Below, one piece after another: positions 51,069 to 60,520 of a stretch of 64,000 nucleotides of DNA (position 1 is its first letter; each line of letters starts with the position of its first letter). Location of the stretch: positions 310,001 through 374,000 of the forward strand of contig CAVRYH010000005.1 of the NCBI GenBank assembly GCA_963725395.1. The letters run 5' to 3'. A program made the position numbers and the translations under genes. Below the pieces are notes generated by a model. It was given only the letters and a program-made list of their open reading frames with translations, did no database searches and was not told where the DNA came from. The stretch is from Bog-756 sp963725395. Its GTDB lineage: Bacteria > Actinomycetota > Acidimicrobiia > Acidimicrobiales > RAAP-2.

Positions 51069-52694
51069 TCAGGACCCGTCGCGCCGGAGCAGGAGGACGC
51101 CCGACGGCGTCCCCCCTCCGGTGGTCACCACCGCCGTGGCGGCGTTGCCCACCTGGCGCCCGTCGGCCTCGTGTCGGAGCTGCCTGACCGCCTCGTAGAT
51201 GAATCCGAACCCGTGGGTCCGGCCTTCACTGAGCTGGCCACCGTGGGTGTTGACCGGGAGCTCGCCGTCCAGGGCGATCCTCCGACCCCCGTCGAGCCAG
51301 TCCTGGGCCTCACCCAAGGGGCAGAACCCGAGCGCCTCGAGCCACGAGACGGCGTTAAAGGTGAAACCGTCGTAGAGGAGGGCGAGGTCGACCTCGGCCG
51401 GACGGACGCTGGTCCGGGTCCACAGATGGGCGGCCTGGCCGAGCACCTGGGGTTCGTGGGTGATGGTGCCCTGGTCCCAGGAGATGCGCTCGAGAATCTG
51501 GGTGCCGACCGCTTCGACCCGGATGGCCGTGCCGGGAAGGTCCCCGGCCACGGCGGCGTCAGACACCACGACGGCGATCGAGCCGTCGCAGGGCACGTCG
51601 CAGTCGTACAATCCGAAGGGAGTGGTGATAGGACGGGCCGCCATGTAGTCGTCCATGGTCATCGGCTCCCGGTAGATGGCCGCCGGGTTACGCCCGGCGT
51701 TGGTCCGGCCGTTGACGGCGATTATCCCCAGGAGTTCTCGGGTGGCGCCGTAGCGGTGCAGGTACTGGTTGGCATTGACAGCGATCCAGTTGGCCGCCGA
51801 CAGCGCACCGAAGGGCGAGCGCCACTGCTGGGTCCCTGAGGCCCGGCCGCCACCGGGCGGTCGGAGCCCGAGGGTGGCGAACGTCGACTCCCACACGGTA
51901 CGGAAGCACAGAACGTGCCGGCACAACCCGCTCGAGATGGCGAGCATGGCGGCGATCAGCGCACCTCCCGGCCCTGGGATGTCACCCCCGCCGTTGATCC
52001 AAGTGGGGTGGAGGCGCAGCGCCTCCTCGAGGGCGCTCACGCCGCCCTCGCTCATTCCCATGCCGGCTGGGCCTGGGTAGGTCGACAACCCGTCAATGTC
52101 CGAGAGCTCCAGGCCGGCGTCGGCCACAGCGGCGAGACAGGCGTCGACGGTGAGGGAGAGTGGGTCGACGAGGAGCCGCCGTCCGAGTGCCGAGCGACCC
52201 ACGCCGGAAAGCACGGCCTTGTGCTCGAACCGCTCTTCTCCGAGCGGGGCCCGGGGCGCAGGGAGCTTCGGGGTCACGTCGGGCTCGGGTGTCACGGTTG
52301 TCCCGGTCGGCTCGAACAGGGGGAGCCACACGTCCTCGTACTGCTCGAAGTGGGCCTGCACTTCGAGCCCCACCCGGATGTCGTCGAGGTCGCAGCCGGT
52401 GATATTGGTGGTCAGCCGGACAGACGGGTCCTCGGCGAGGGCCACGACGGCGATGATGTAGGGCGGCGGGAGGTCCGGGTGCCACTGGTGCCGGTTGACG
52501 GTGTACCCGACCACCGTGGCCCGTCCGGACACCGCGGTCGGGGACGACGACCGGCTCCGGCACACCGGACACACGGGCACGGGAGGGTGCACCAGCGTGC
52601 CGCACTCGGTGCAGCCCTGGATGCGCAGCACTCCGTCGGCACCCGACGTCCAGAACCAGCCGGTCCATGGGGTGAGCTCGGGCAGCGGTCTCAT
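51069..52694 (-). CDS. Fusion of DUF35 zinc-ribbon/OB-fold domain with a thiolase-like (Ltp/SCP-x) domain
   Basis: A 541-residue protein. Residues 1 to about 140 are a DUF35 protein: Cys28, Cys31, Cys42 and Cys45 form a zinc ribbon (CTECG, CPVC), then the OB-fold (VVGYTVNRHQWHP). From about 158 it is a lipid-transfer-protein-type thiolase (SGVGRSALGRRL, FGLYDCDVPCDGS, LLYDGFTFNAVSWLEALGF, GGQLSEGRTHG). In steroid degraders these are separate partners (ChsH2 DUF35 with Ltp2 aldolase) that cleave side-chain 3-hydroxyacyl-CoA by retro-aldol reaction. Here they are one chain, with the DUF35 at the N-terminus. The nucleophilic Cys of true thiolases is not evident. Confidence 0.88.
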   Translation of the reverse strand: MRPLPELTPWTGWFWTSGADGVLRIQGCTECGTLVHPPVPVCPVCRSRSSSPTAVSGRATVVGYTVNRHQWHPDLPPPYIIAVVALAEDPSVRLTTNITGCDLDDIRVGLEVQAHFEQYEDVWLPLFEPTGTTVTPEPDVTPKLPAPRAPLGEERFEHKAVLSGVGRSALGRRLLVDPLSLTVDACLAAVADAGLELSDIDGLSTYPGPAGMGMSEGGVSALEEALRLHPTWINGGGDIPGPGGALIAAMLAISSGLCRHVLCFRTVWESTFATLGLRPPGGGRASGTQQWRSPFGALSAANWIAVNANQYLHRYGATRELLGIIAVNGRTNAGRNPAAIYREPMTMDDYMAARPITTPFGLYDCDVPCDGSIAVVVSDAAVAGDLPGTAIRVEAVGTQILERISWDQGTITHEPQVLGQAAHLWTRTSVRPAEVDLALLYDGFTFNAVSWLEALGFCPLGEAQDWLDGGRRIALDGELPVNTHGGQLSEGRTHGFGFIYEAVRQLRHEADGRQVGNAATAVVTTGGGTPSGVLLLRRDGS

Positions 52695-52718
52695 CGGCGG
52701 CTCGTCTTGGGCATGGCC

Positions 52719-54371
52719 TCAGACGAGCTCGGGTCGCGTCCCGGGGAGCGTCTCCCCGAGGGGGAGCTCCACCTCGTCCACCCGGATCGGGACGCCGTTG
52801 ACCAGCACATGGCGGAGCCCAGAGGGCTCCTCGCAGGTCAGACGTTCGCCGCACGCCGGGAAGTCCCTCACCCGCTTCATCGGGCCGGGTGACACGGTGG
52901 TCGGGTCGAAGACGCACACGTCGGCCCAGTAGCCCTCGCGCAGGTACCCCCGACGATCGAACCCGAAGATGTCGGCCGGCTCGCCACTGAGCTTGCGCAC
53001 GGCCTGCTCGACGGACAGGACCCGGCGGTCGCGGACCCACAAGCCGAGCAAGTCCGTCGGGAGCGGCGCATCGCACAGCTGGCCAACGTGGGCCCCGGCG
53101 TCGGACAGCCCGAGGACCATCTGCTCGTGGGCCAGGAGGTGGCCGACGCTGGCCGGCTCGTCGTTGGCGATGTAGATGCGGAAGCGGGTGGCCAGATCCT
53201 CCTCGACGGCGAGCTCGCAGATCACGTCGAGCGGGTCGCAGCCCCGCTCGCGGGCGATGGCGTCGACGCGTCGACCCTCCAGCTCGGGGTGGAGGTCCGA
53301 CTCGGAGACCTCACACGTCTCCCACCGGGGCCGCATCGGTTGCTCGGCCAGGTCGGCCGAGGCGCGGACCCGCCAGTCAGAGTCGGAGTAGGCGGCGATC
53401 CGCACCGCGCGGTCCTGGTCCATCAATGCAGCGACCACCGGGCTCACGTTGAGGCTGAACGGACTGGCCATCGTGAACTGCATGGTGAGGGGCCGCGGAG
53501 TCACCTGAGGCCACACCTGGAGGCCCTTGGCCACGGCCTCGTTCTGCATGTCGAGCTGGGGCTGGTTGCGTCCGTCGGTGAGGGCGAACATGGGGTAGGT
53601 GAAGGGCCGCCCGATGCGGGGCTGCAGCTCGTACATGTCGGCGTAGGTGCACTGGTCACCGGCCGTGGCCAGCACGACCCCCTTTCCCGTGCTCCCCGCG
53701 GCCATGAAAAGCGCCTCGACCTCGTCGCGCTCGGCGAAACGGCTCGGCACGGGCAGTCCGTTCATCCCGCGGTGGGTGTAGGCGAAGCTGGTCGAGAACC
53801 CGGCGGCACCGACCCTGATCGCCTCCACCACGATGTGGCACATCCGTTCGATCTCCTCGGAGGTGGCGGCCCGTTCGTAGGCGGCGTCACCCATCACGAA
53901 GAGGCGAACCGCACTGTGGCCGACATAGCAGGCGAAGTTGAGGAGGGTTCCCCTCGACCTGACGAGATCGAGGTACTCGGGGTAGGTCTGGAACTCCCAC
54001 ACGATGCCCTCGGTGAGCGACGCCGCGTTCATGTCCTCGACGTTCTCGAGCGTCTGGACGATCACCTGGTGGTGCTCGGGTCGGGTGGGGGCGATGGTGA
54101 ATCCGCAGTTTCCGGCGACCACCGTGGTCACGCCCTGGTAGGACGAGGGTCGCAGTGCCGGGTCCCAGAACACCTGGGCGTCGTAGTGGGTGTGGATGTC
54201 GATGAAGCCCGGGGCGACGACGCAGCCCGAGGCGTCGAGCTCTTTGACACCGTGCAGATCCGACCCGATCGCCTCGATCCGCCCGCCGCTCACGGCGACG
54301 TCGGCGCGATACCCGGGCTCCCCTGTCCCGTCGACGACCGTCCCCGCTCGGATGACGAGTTCAGCTGTCAT
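52719..54371 (-). CDS. N-acyl-D-amino-acid deacylase-like amidohydrolase
   Basis: A 550-residue amidohydrolase-3 protein. Metal ligands His60 and His62 lie in IDIHTHYDAQ, Cys89 in AGNCGFT matches the bridging Cys of D-aminoacylase, and LSDAGAHVGQ supplies the distal Asp. Close relatives are usually annotated D-aminoacylase, but actinobacterial versions of this size in catabolic clusters have unproven substrates. It overlaps the upstream SDR by four bases (ATGA). Confidence 0.87.
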   Translation of the reverse strand: MTAELVIRAGTVVDGTGEPGYRADVAVSGGRIEAIGSDLHGVKELDASGCVVAPGFIDIHTHYDAQVFWDPALRPSSYQGVTTVVAGNCGFTIAPTRPEHHQVIVQTLENVEDMNAASLTEGIVWEFQTYPEYLDLVRSRGTLLNFACYVGHSAVRLFVMGDAAYERAATSEEIERMCHIVVEAIRVGAAGFSTSFAYTHRGMNGLPVPSRFAERDEVEALFMAAGSTGKGVVLATAGDQCTYADMYELQPRIGRPFTYPMFALTDGRNQPQLDMQNEAVAKGLQVWPQVTPRPLTMQFTMASPFSLNVSPVVAALMDQDRAVRIAAYSDSDWRVRASADLAEQPMRPRWETCEVSESDLHPELEGRRVDAIARERGCDPLDVICELAVEEDLATRFRIYIANDEPASVGHLLAHEQMVLGLSDAGAHVGQLCDAPLPTDLLGLWVRDRRVLSVEQAVRKLSGEPADIFGFDRRGYLREGYWADVCVFDPTTVSPGPMKRVRDFPACGERLTCEEPSGLRHVLVNGVPIRVDEVELPLGETLPGTRPELV

Positions 54372-55162
54372 TCTCCACCACCCTCTCCCCGGGCCTGGGC
54401 CAGGAGCAGTTGCGTCTGTGCGAACGAGGGCCCCGCAGACGTCCCCCCGTCCACCGGGACGACGGTCCCGGTGATCTGGGCCGAGCGGTCGCCGGCCAGG
54501 AAGGCCACGGCATTGGCGACGTCGATCGACGTGCCCTGGCGCTGCAGGGGCTGGCTGAGCCGGATTACCCGACCGAGGTCGTAGTTCGTGATCCCGGTGT
54601 TGATATGACCCGGCGCCACGCAGTTGACGCGGATGCCGTACTCGGCCAGGTCGGAGGCTGCTGAACGGCTGAACTGGATGACAGCCGCCTTCGAGGTCCT
54701 GTAGACGATGGGGGAGGAGCCCCCGGTCAGGGCGCCCATCGACGTGGTGTTGATGATCGAGCCGCCGCCGTGGGCGGCCATGTGCAACCCGGCGAACCGG
54801 CAGCCGTACATGACCCCGAAGAGGTTCACGGCCATCACCCGTTCCGCGTCACGGAGGTCATTCTCCAGGAGGCGTCGGAACGAGCTGGATACGCCGGCGT
54901 TGTTGACCATGATATGGAGACCACCGAAATGGGCGACGGCGAACGCCACTAAGTCCTCGACCTCGTCAGAGTCGGCCACGTCGGTCCGTCGGAAGGCGGC
55001 CGAAGGGCCTAGGTTCTCGGCCAGGCCCTCGCCACGCTCGGCGTCGACGTCGGCGATGACCACCTTCGCACCTTGTTCCACGAAGAGCTCCACCGTGGCG
55101 CGGCCGATCCCCCCCGATCCGCCGGTAACGATCGCCACCTTGTGGGCGAGCTCCTGGTCCAT
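54368..55162 (-). CDS. SDR family oxidoreductase, FabG-like
   Basis: A 264-residue classical SDR with TGGSGGIG, NNAG, NTTSMGA (Ser) and YRTSK (Tyr/Lys). The C-terminal ITGTVVPVDGG is conserved. ATG 55162 has GGGAGG nine bases upstream. It is first in a minus-strand trio with the D-aminoacylase-like and DUF35-thiolase genes, diverging from the P450 pair. Confidence 0.87.
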   Translation of the reverse strand: MDQELAHKVAIVTGGSGGIGRATVELFVEQGAKVVIADVDAERGEGLAENLGPSAAFRRTDVADSDEVEDLVAFAVAHFGGLHIMVNNAGVSSSFRRLLENDLRDAERVMAVNLFGVMYGCRFAGLHMAAHGGGSIINTTSMGALTGGSSPIVYRTSKAAVIQFSRSAASDLAEYGIRVNCVAPGHINTGITNYDLGRVIRLSQPLQRQGTSIDVANAVAFLAGDRSAQITGTVVPVDGGTSAGPSFAQTQLLLAQARGEGGGE

Positions 55163-55472
55163 CGACTCGTGCCTCCCTGTCGGCCTGCGTCGTCACCCTG
55201 CCGACGTCCGGTGGTTTGTGAGTGTCCCCGGCCCAGCGGAACCCGCGGCCGTCCGGTCCCTCGGGCGCTGCAAACACTATTCTCTCAGGCGGTCCGTCGC
55301 AGCTCGACAGGTCTCGTTCAGAAAGCCGAGGCCAGCGATGCGAAGACCTCAGGTCGTCGGCCCGACTTGCCCGATGTCTGGGTCGGGCAACCCCATCGGG
55401 ACGATTGCGTCGGATACGGCGCTCTCCTACCATGCAAACCATGTCATCATCCCCGCACGGCATGGAGTCGTT
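55163..55472. promoter_or_regulatory. 310-bp divergent intergenic region, SDR operon (-) and P450s (+)
   Basis: No gene is supported. It includes a weak copy of the recurrent repeat at 55271-55283 (CAAAC-ACT-ATTCT, then CTC) and an AT-richer stretch near 55430-55460. The P450 GTG at 55473 is preceded by GGAG. Confidence 0.45.
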
Positions 55473-56729
55473 GTGACCGAGATCGACATCGATGCCATCG
55501 ACTACTTCCGCACGAAAGACCTCTACGACGACCCGTATCCCTACTTCGAGAAGGTCCGCGAGCGATGCCCGGTCACGCAGGAGCCGTATCAGCACGTCTT
55601 CATGATCACGGGGTACGACGAGGCCATCGCCGCCTATCACGACCAGACGACGTTCTCCTCTTGCAACTCGGCCATCGGTCCATTCGCCAAGTTCCCGGTC
55701 CCGCTCGAGGGCGACGACATCACCGAGGTCATCGAGGCCTACCGTGACGAGCTACCCTTCGGCGACCAACTCCCAGCCTTCGACCCACCGAAGCACACGG
55801 CCCAGCGCGGGCTGCTGATGCGCCTGATCACCCCGAAGCGGCTGAAGGAGAACGAGGTGTTCATGCAGGTGCTGGCTGACCGCCAGATCGACACATTCCA
55901 CGCCGCGGGCGAGTGCGAGTACATGAGCTGCTACGCGGGCCCGTACACGCTCCTCGTGATCGCCGACCTCCTCGGTGTGCCCGAAGAGGACCAACCAGAG
56001 TTTCTCGAGAGGTTGATGCGAAGAGAGCATCTCTCGCTCGAGCACAGCCCATTGTCGTATTTGTGGCAGCAGTTCACGATTTACATCGAGGAATGTCGCC
56101 GCGAGCCCCGAGACGACGTGCTGACCGGCCTGGCCCTGGCCACCTTCCCCGATGGGTCCCTGCCTCCGGTGGAGGACGTGATGAAGATCGCCTCCAACCT
56201 GTTCGCGGCCGGCCAGGAGACGACCGCCCGACTGCTCGGCTCGGCGCTCAAGACCATCGGCGACCGTCCCGAGATCCAGCAGCGGCTCCGCGACGACCGA
56301 GAGCTCGTCCCGGTGTTCATCGAGGAGATGCTCCGGCTCGAGAGCCCGATCAAGGGGACGTTCCGCCTGGCCAAGGTGCCGACCACCATTGCCGGGACCG
56401 AGATCCCGGCCGGGTCGACGGTGATGGTCCTCCCTTCGGCGGCCAACCGCGATCCGCGGGAGTTCGAGGCGCCCGACGAGCTGCGGCTCGATCGGAAGAA
56501 CGCGCGCCAACACATCGCCTTCGGGCACGGTATCCACACCTGCGCCGGCGCACCGCTGGCCCGGGCCGAGGCCGTCGTCTCGCTCCAACGGCTGTTCGAC
56601 CGAACGGAGGACCTCCGGATCTCGGAGACCCACCATGGCCCACCGGGCGACCGCCACTGGCAATACTCGCCGACGTGGATGCTCCGCGGCCTGGAGGAGC
56701 TCCACCTCGAGTTCACACCGATCGGGTGA
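55473..56729 (+). CDS. Cytochrome P450
   Basis: A 418-residue P450 with I-helix AAGQETTAR, K-helix EEMLR, and haem loop FGHGIHTCAG with the ligand at about Cys357. It is not closely related to the 11105/23184 pair: the N-terminus reads IDAIDYFRTKDLYDDPYP. The GTG start at 55473 is used because upstream codons in the same frame look spurious. It stands beside another, unlike P450. Confidence 0.9.
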   Translation: MTEIDIDAIDYFRTKDLYDDPYPYFEKVRERCPVTQEPYQHVFMITGYDEAIAAYHDQTTFSSCNSAIGPFAKFPVPLEGDDITEVIEAYRDELPFGDQLPAFDPPKHTAQRGLLMRLITPKRLKENEVFMQVLADRQIDTFHAAGECEYMSCYAGPYTLLVIADLLGVPEEDQPEFLERLMRREHLSLEHSPLSYLWQQFTIYIEECRREPRDDVLTGLALATFPDGSLPPVEDVMKIASNLFAAGQETTARLLGSALKTIGDRPEIQQRLRDDRELVPVFIEEMLRLESPIKGTFRLAKVPTTIAGTEIPAGSTVMVLPSAANRDPREFEAPDELRLDRKNARQHIAFGHGIHTCAGAPLARAEAVVSLQRLFDRTEDLRISETHHGPPGDRHWQYSPTWMLRGLEELHLEFTPIG

Positions 56730-56790
56730 ACATTCCCTACGGGCGGAGTGCGGGGCGCCGACGCGCCCTACGACACGGGATCGGCAACCG

Positions 56791-58032
56791 ATGAACGCAC
56801 CGGCTCTGGCACCGGGCTCCATCGACCCCCTCGACCTTGTCGACCCCAGCCGCTTCGCGCAAAACGGGTACCCGCACGCGGTGTGGACGACGCTGCGGTC
56901 CGAGGCCCCGGTGGTTTTCCTCGAGCCCGAGGGCTACGTGTCGTTCTGGGCTGTCACCAAACACGCCGATATCACCGACATCGCAGCCCAGCCGGAGCGG
57001 TTCTCCAGTGCGCACGGCCTCATCCTCGGCCATCCGGGCGCGCCCGCTCCGCCGTCTGAGATGGTGGTCATGCTCGATCCTCCCCGGCACGGACCCCTGC
57101 GCCGGGCGGCCATGCCCCGGTTCACCCCCCGGGCCATCCGGGAGCGCCACGGCGAGATTGACCGCATCGCTGCGGAGGTGTTGGACGGTCTCGCCTCCTC
57201 GAGAGACGAGGAGTTCGACTTCGTCGAGCGGGTCGCCGCTCCGCTCCCCATCGGGGTGATCTCCTGGATCCTCGGAGTGCCCGGCGACGACTGGAAGCTG
57301 CTGTTCCAGTGGACAAACGAGGTGATCGGCAAGGACGACCCCGAATTCCGCCGCCCAGGGGAGACTGCGGGCCAGACCATCCGACGGGCCCGCGGTGAGC
57401 TCCACGCCTACCTGGAGGACCTGATCGCCAAGCGCCGGCTCGAACCCGGGGACGACGTGGTGAGCCAGCTCATCATCGCTGAAATCGACGGCCTGCCGCT
57501 CACGCCGGTCCAGCTCCTCAATTACTGCGAGTTGATGGTGGAGGCCGGCAACGAAACGACGCGCAACGCCATCAGCGGTGGGCTCCTGGCCTTTTCGGAG
57601 CACCCCGACGAGTGGGAGCGTCTGAAGCGCGAGCCCGAGCTCCTCCCGACCGCGGTTGAGGAGATCCTGCGGTGGGTGAGCCCGATCATCCATTTCGTCC
57701 GCACCGCCACCGAAGACTGTGAAATCCGTGGGGAGAAGATCGCCACCGGTGACAAGGTGGCCCTCTTCTACGCCTCGGCCAACCGTGACGAGGACATGTT
57801 CGACGACCCGTTCGAGTTCCGGATCGACCGCCAGCCGAACCGTCATCTGGCCTTCGGGTCCGGTGCCCATTTCTGCATGGGGGCCAACCTCGCCCGCGTC
57901 GAGCTCGAGATGCTCTTTCGACACCTGCTCACCCGGCTCGAGTGGTTCGAGCTGACCGCGCCGGTCGAGCGCTTGAACTCGGCGGTCAACGGCGGCATCA
58001 AGCACCTCTCGATGCGCTGCCGCCTCACCTAG
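56791..58032 (+). CDS. Cytochrome P450
   Basis: A 413-residue P450 with I-helix EAGNETTRN, K-helix EEILR and haem loop FGSGAHFCMG (ligand at about Cys362). The N-terminus is IDPLDLVDPSRFAQNGYP. ATG 56791 has no clear Shine-Dalgarno site. It resembles actinobacterial CYPs of the CYP125/142/124-like style more than the first pair does, but subfamily assignment needs alignment. It probably shares a transcript with the LLM gene. Confidence 0.9.
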   Translation: MNAPALAPGSIDPLDLVDPSRFAQNGYPHAVWTTLRSEAPVVFLEPEGYVSFWAVTKHADITDIAAQPERFSSAHGLILGHPGAPAPPSEMVVMLDPPRHGPLRRAAMPRFTPRAIRERHGEIDRIAAEVLDGLASSRDEEFDFVERVAAPLPIGVISWILGVPGDDWKLLFQWTNEVIGKDDPEFRRPGETAGQTIRRARGELHAYLEDLIAKRRLEPGDDVVSQLIIAEIDGLPLTPVQLLNYCELMVEAGNETTRNAISGGLLAFSEHPDEWERLKREPELLPTAVEEILRWVSPIIHFVRTATEDCEIRGEKIATGDKVALFYASANRDEDMFDDPFEFRIDRQPNRHLAFGSGAHFCMGANLARVELEMLFRHLLTRLEWFELTAPVERLNSAVNGGIKHLSMRCRLT

Positions 58033-58090
58033 GGCGGCCAGCGCCGGCCCCGAGCCATCACCGATGAGACGCTAGAGGGGAGCACTAATC

Positions 58091-58972
58091 GTGGTCACGA
58101 CAAGGTTCGGCATCGCATTCGCCAACATCGGCCCCAACGTCGAGCCGGACCGGGCGTGCGAACTCGCCCGGTCCGCGGAGGCGGCCGGGTTCGAGTCGAT
58201 CTGGACGGCGGATCACATCGTGGTGACCGCCGGCTACCAGTCGACCTACCCCTACGACCCGTCGGGGCGGCTTCCGTCCGGCGAGGACGCACCGTTCCCC
58301 GAGTCGCTCATCTGGCTCGCCTACGTGGCCCGGGCGACCAGGACCATCCGGCTCGCCACCGGCATCCTGATCCTCCCCGAGCGCAATCCCGTCATCCTGG
58401 CCAAGGAACTCGCCACACTCGACTACTTGTCGTCCGGCCGGGTGACCCTCGGGATCGGCATCGGCTGGCTGAGGGAGGAGTTCGAAGCGATCGGCGTCCC
58501 CTACGAAGGCCGAGGAGAACGGCTGGAGGAGAGCGTCGCCGCCATGCGGGCCCTGTGGGCCCAGGAGTGCGCCGCCTTCGAGGGGGCCAGCGTCCGGTTC
58601 AAGGATGTCTATCTCCGGCCCCAGCCCCGGGCGGGTGCGATCCCCGTCCACATCGGTGGCCACACCGCGATCGCCGCCCGACGGGCGGGCCGCATCGGCG
58701 ACGGGTTCTTCCCCTTCGGTGTCGACCGGGGTCAGCTCCCGGACCTTCTCGGAACGATGTGGGCGGCCGCCGAGGAGGCGGGCCGGGACCCGACGTCCAT
58801 CGAGGTGACGGTGGCCAGCTTTTTCGCTTCTGACGCCGCCGCTGCCCTCGCCGACGTTCGGGAACTCGTCGACCTGGGGGCGACCCGGGTGGTCGTTCCC
58901 GCCGCCCTGTTCCCCGGCGACAACGGCGACGCCTTGGCCCATTACGGCGACCACGTGATCGGCCGCTTGTAG
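58091..58972 (+). CDS. LLM-class F420-dependent oxidoreductase
   Basis: A 293-residue protein with the F420-LLM pattern: FGIAFANIGP, AEAAGFESIWTADHIV, IRLATGILILPERNP and GRVTLGIGIGWLREEF, then VHIGGHTAIAARRAGRIGDGF. The GTG start has GAGGGGAG upstream. It lies between the P450 pair and an aldehyde dehydrogenase; all four may act on one intermediate. Confidence 0.88.
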   Translation: MVTTRFGIAFANIGPNVEPDRACELARSAEAAGFESIWTADHIVVTAGYQSTYPYDPSGRLPSGEDAPFPESLIWLAYVARATRTIRLATGILILPERNPVILAKELATLDYLSSGRVTLGIGIGWLREEFEAIGVPYEGRGERLEESVAAMRALWAQECAAFEGASVRFKDVYLRPQPRAGAIPVHIGGHTAIAARRAGRIGDGFFPFGVDRGQLPDLLGTMWAAAEEAGRDPTSIEVTVASFFASDAAAALADVRELVDLGATRVVVPAALFPGDNGDALAHYGDHVIGRL

Positions 58973-59032
58973 ATTGGGCGCGCAGGCGTCAGGACACACG
59001 GCATGGGCCAGCCGTACGACGAGGAGGTCACC

Positions 59033-60520
59033 ATGACACTGAAGGACGACACCACCGCACCCATCCGACATGCCGACCGGTTCTATATCGGCGGGGAATG
59101 GGTGGCGCCGAGCTCGGACGCCACCATCGACGTCATCGATTCGGGGACCGAGGAGATCTTCTTCAGCGTGGCCGAGGCCCGCGAGAAGGACATGGACCGG
59201 GCCGTATCGGCGGCCCGCCGGGCGTTCGATGAGGGGACTTGGCCCCGGATGACACACGCCCACCGCGCAGAGTTCCTCCGGGCGATCGGCTCCGGGCTGG
59301 CGGCGCGAGCAGACGAGATAGGGCAGATCTGGCCACGAGAGTCGGGGGTACTCCACAAGGTGGCCGCTTATGCGGGGCAAGGAGCAGCCCTCACCTTCGA
59401 TTACTACGCAGATCTGGCCGACACGTTCGAATGGGAGCGCGACGCCGTGCCGAGCCAGCCCGGGTTCGGTCTACTGGTGCGCGAGCCCGTGGGGGTGGTG
59501 GGCGCCATCATCCCATGGAACGCTCCGATGTCGCTGATCAGCTACAAGATCGCGCCGGCCCTGATCGCCGGGTGCACGGTTGTCCTCAAGTCGTCGCCCG
59601 AGGCTCCGGGCGAGGCGTACCTGGTGGCCGAGATCGCAGAGGAGATCGGGCTGCCACCCGGGGTCCTTAACGTGGTGACCGCCGATCGCGACGTTTCCGA
59701 ACTGCTCGTTCGCGACCCGCGCGTCGACAAGATCACCTTCACCGGCTCGACGGCGGCCGGCCGGCGGATCGCCTCGCTGTGCGGCGAGCGGATCGCCCGG
59801 GTCACCCTCGAGCTCGGTGGCAAGTCTGCCGCCGTTGTCCTCGACGACGCCGACCTCGACGCCACCGCGGCCACCCTGGCCCAGGCCGAGTGCATGATGA
59901 CCGGTCAGGTGTGCTCCTCGCTGACCCGGATCGTCGTGCCCCGTCAGCGCCACGACCAGCTGGTGGAGGCCCTCGCCGGCTCCTTCTCCCGGGTGAGGGT
60001 GGGCAACCAGTTCGACCCCGAGTCCCAGATGGGTCCCCTGGCCGCCAGCCGCCAGCGGGACCGGGTCCTCGGCTATATCGGGAAGGGCGTGGCCGAGGGG
60101 GCGACCCTGGCCACCGGTGGCGGGCGCCCGTCCCATCTGGACAGGGGCTGGTTCGTGGAGCCGACGGTCTTCGGCAACGTCGAGAACTCGTCGACGATTG
60201 CCAGGGACGAGATCTTCGGGCCCGTTCTCAGTGTCATCCCGGCGAAGGACGAACGCGACGCCGTGGCCATCGCCAACGACACGATCTATGGGCTGAATGC
60301 CTCGGTGTTCACCGCCGACGTGGACCGGGCCCGCGAGGTGGCGGGCCAGCTTCGCGCCGGCACCGTCGGGCACAACTCGTTCCGCACCGACTTCGGCATC
60401 GCCTTCGGCGGCTTCAAACAGTCGGGGATAGGTCGGGAGGGTGGGACCGAAGGTCTGCTCCCATTCCTCGAGACGAAGACGGTCATCTTGGAGGAGCGCC
60501 CGTCCTCCCGTCCCGTGTGA
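59033..60520 (+). CDS. NAD(P)-dependent aldehyde dehydrogenase
   Basis: A 495-residue ALDH with IPWNAPMSLISYKIAPAL, FTGSTAAGRRIA, the general base in ELGGKSAAVV, the catalytic Cys in GQVCSS and the C-terminal FGGFKQSGIGREGG. ATG 59033 follows an ideal GAGGAGG. It oxidises an aldehyde, possibly the terminal product of P450 oxidation. Its stop overlaps the VOC gene's ATG (TGATG). Confidence 0.92.
   Translation: MTLKDDTTAPIRHADRFYIGGEWVAPSSDATIDVIDSGTEEIFFSVAEAREKDMDRAVSAARRAFDEGTWPRMTHAHRAEFLRAIGSGLAARADEIGQIWPRESGVLHKVAAYAGQGAALTFDYYADLADTFEWERDAVPSQPGFGLLVREPVGVVGAIIPWNAPMSLISYKIAPALIAGCTVVLKSSPEAPGEAYLVAEIAEEIGLPPGVLNVVTADRDVSELLVRDPRVDKITFTGSTAAGRRIASLCGERIARVTLELGGKSAAVVLDDADLDATAATLAQAECMMTGQVCSSLTRIVVPRQRHDQLVEALAGSFSRVRVGNQFDPESQMGPLAASRQRDRVLGYIGKGVAEGATLATGGGRPSHLDRGWFVEPTVFGNVENSSTIARDEIFGPVLSVIPAKDERDAVAIANDTIYGLNASVFTADVDRAREVAGQLRAGTVGHNSFRTDFGIAFGGFKQSGIGREGGTEGLLPFLETKTVILEERPSSRPV

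Noticed and set aside
53088..54584. 498-codon + strand open frame opposite the D-aminoacylase-like gene
   Set aside because: High-GC antisense shadow; the minus-strand frame has clear HTH/C/H catalytic motifs.
54708..56729. 673-codon frame that would extend the P450
   Set aside because: The extra 255 codons overlap the divergent SDR and promoter region and lack homology; GTG 55473 is the start.
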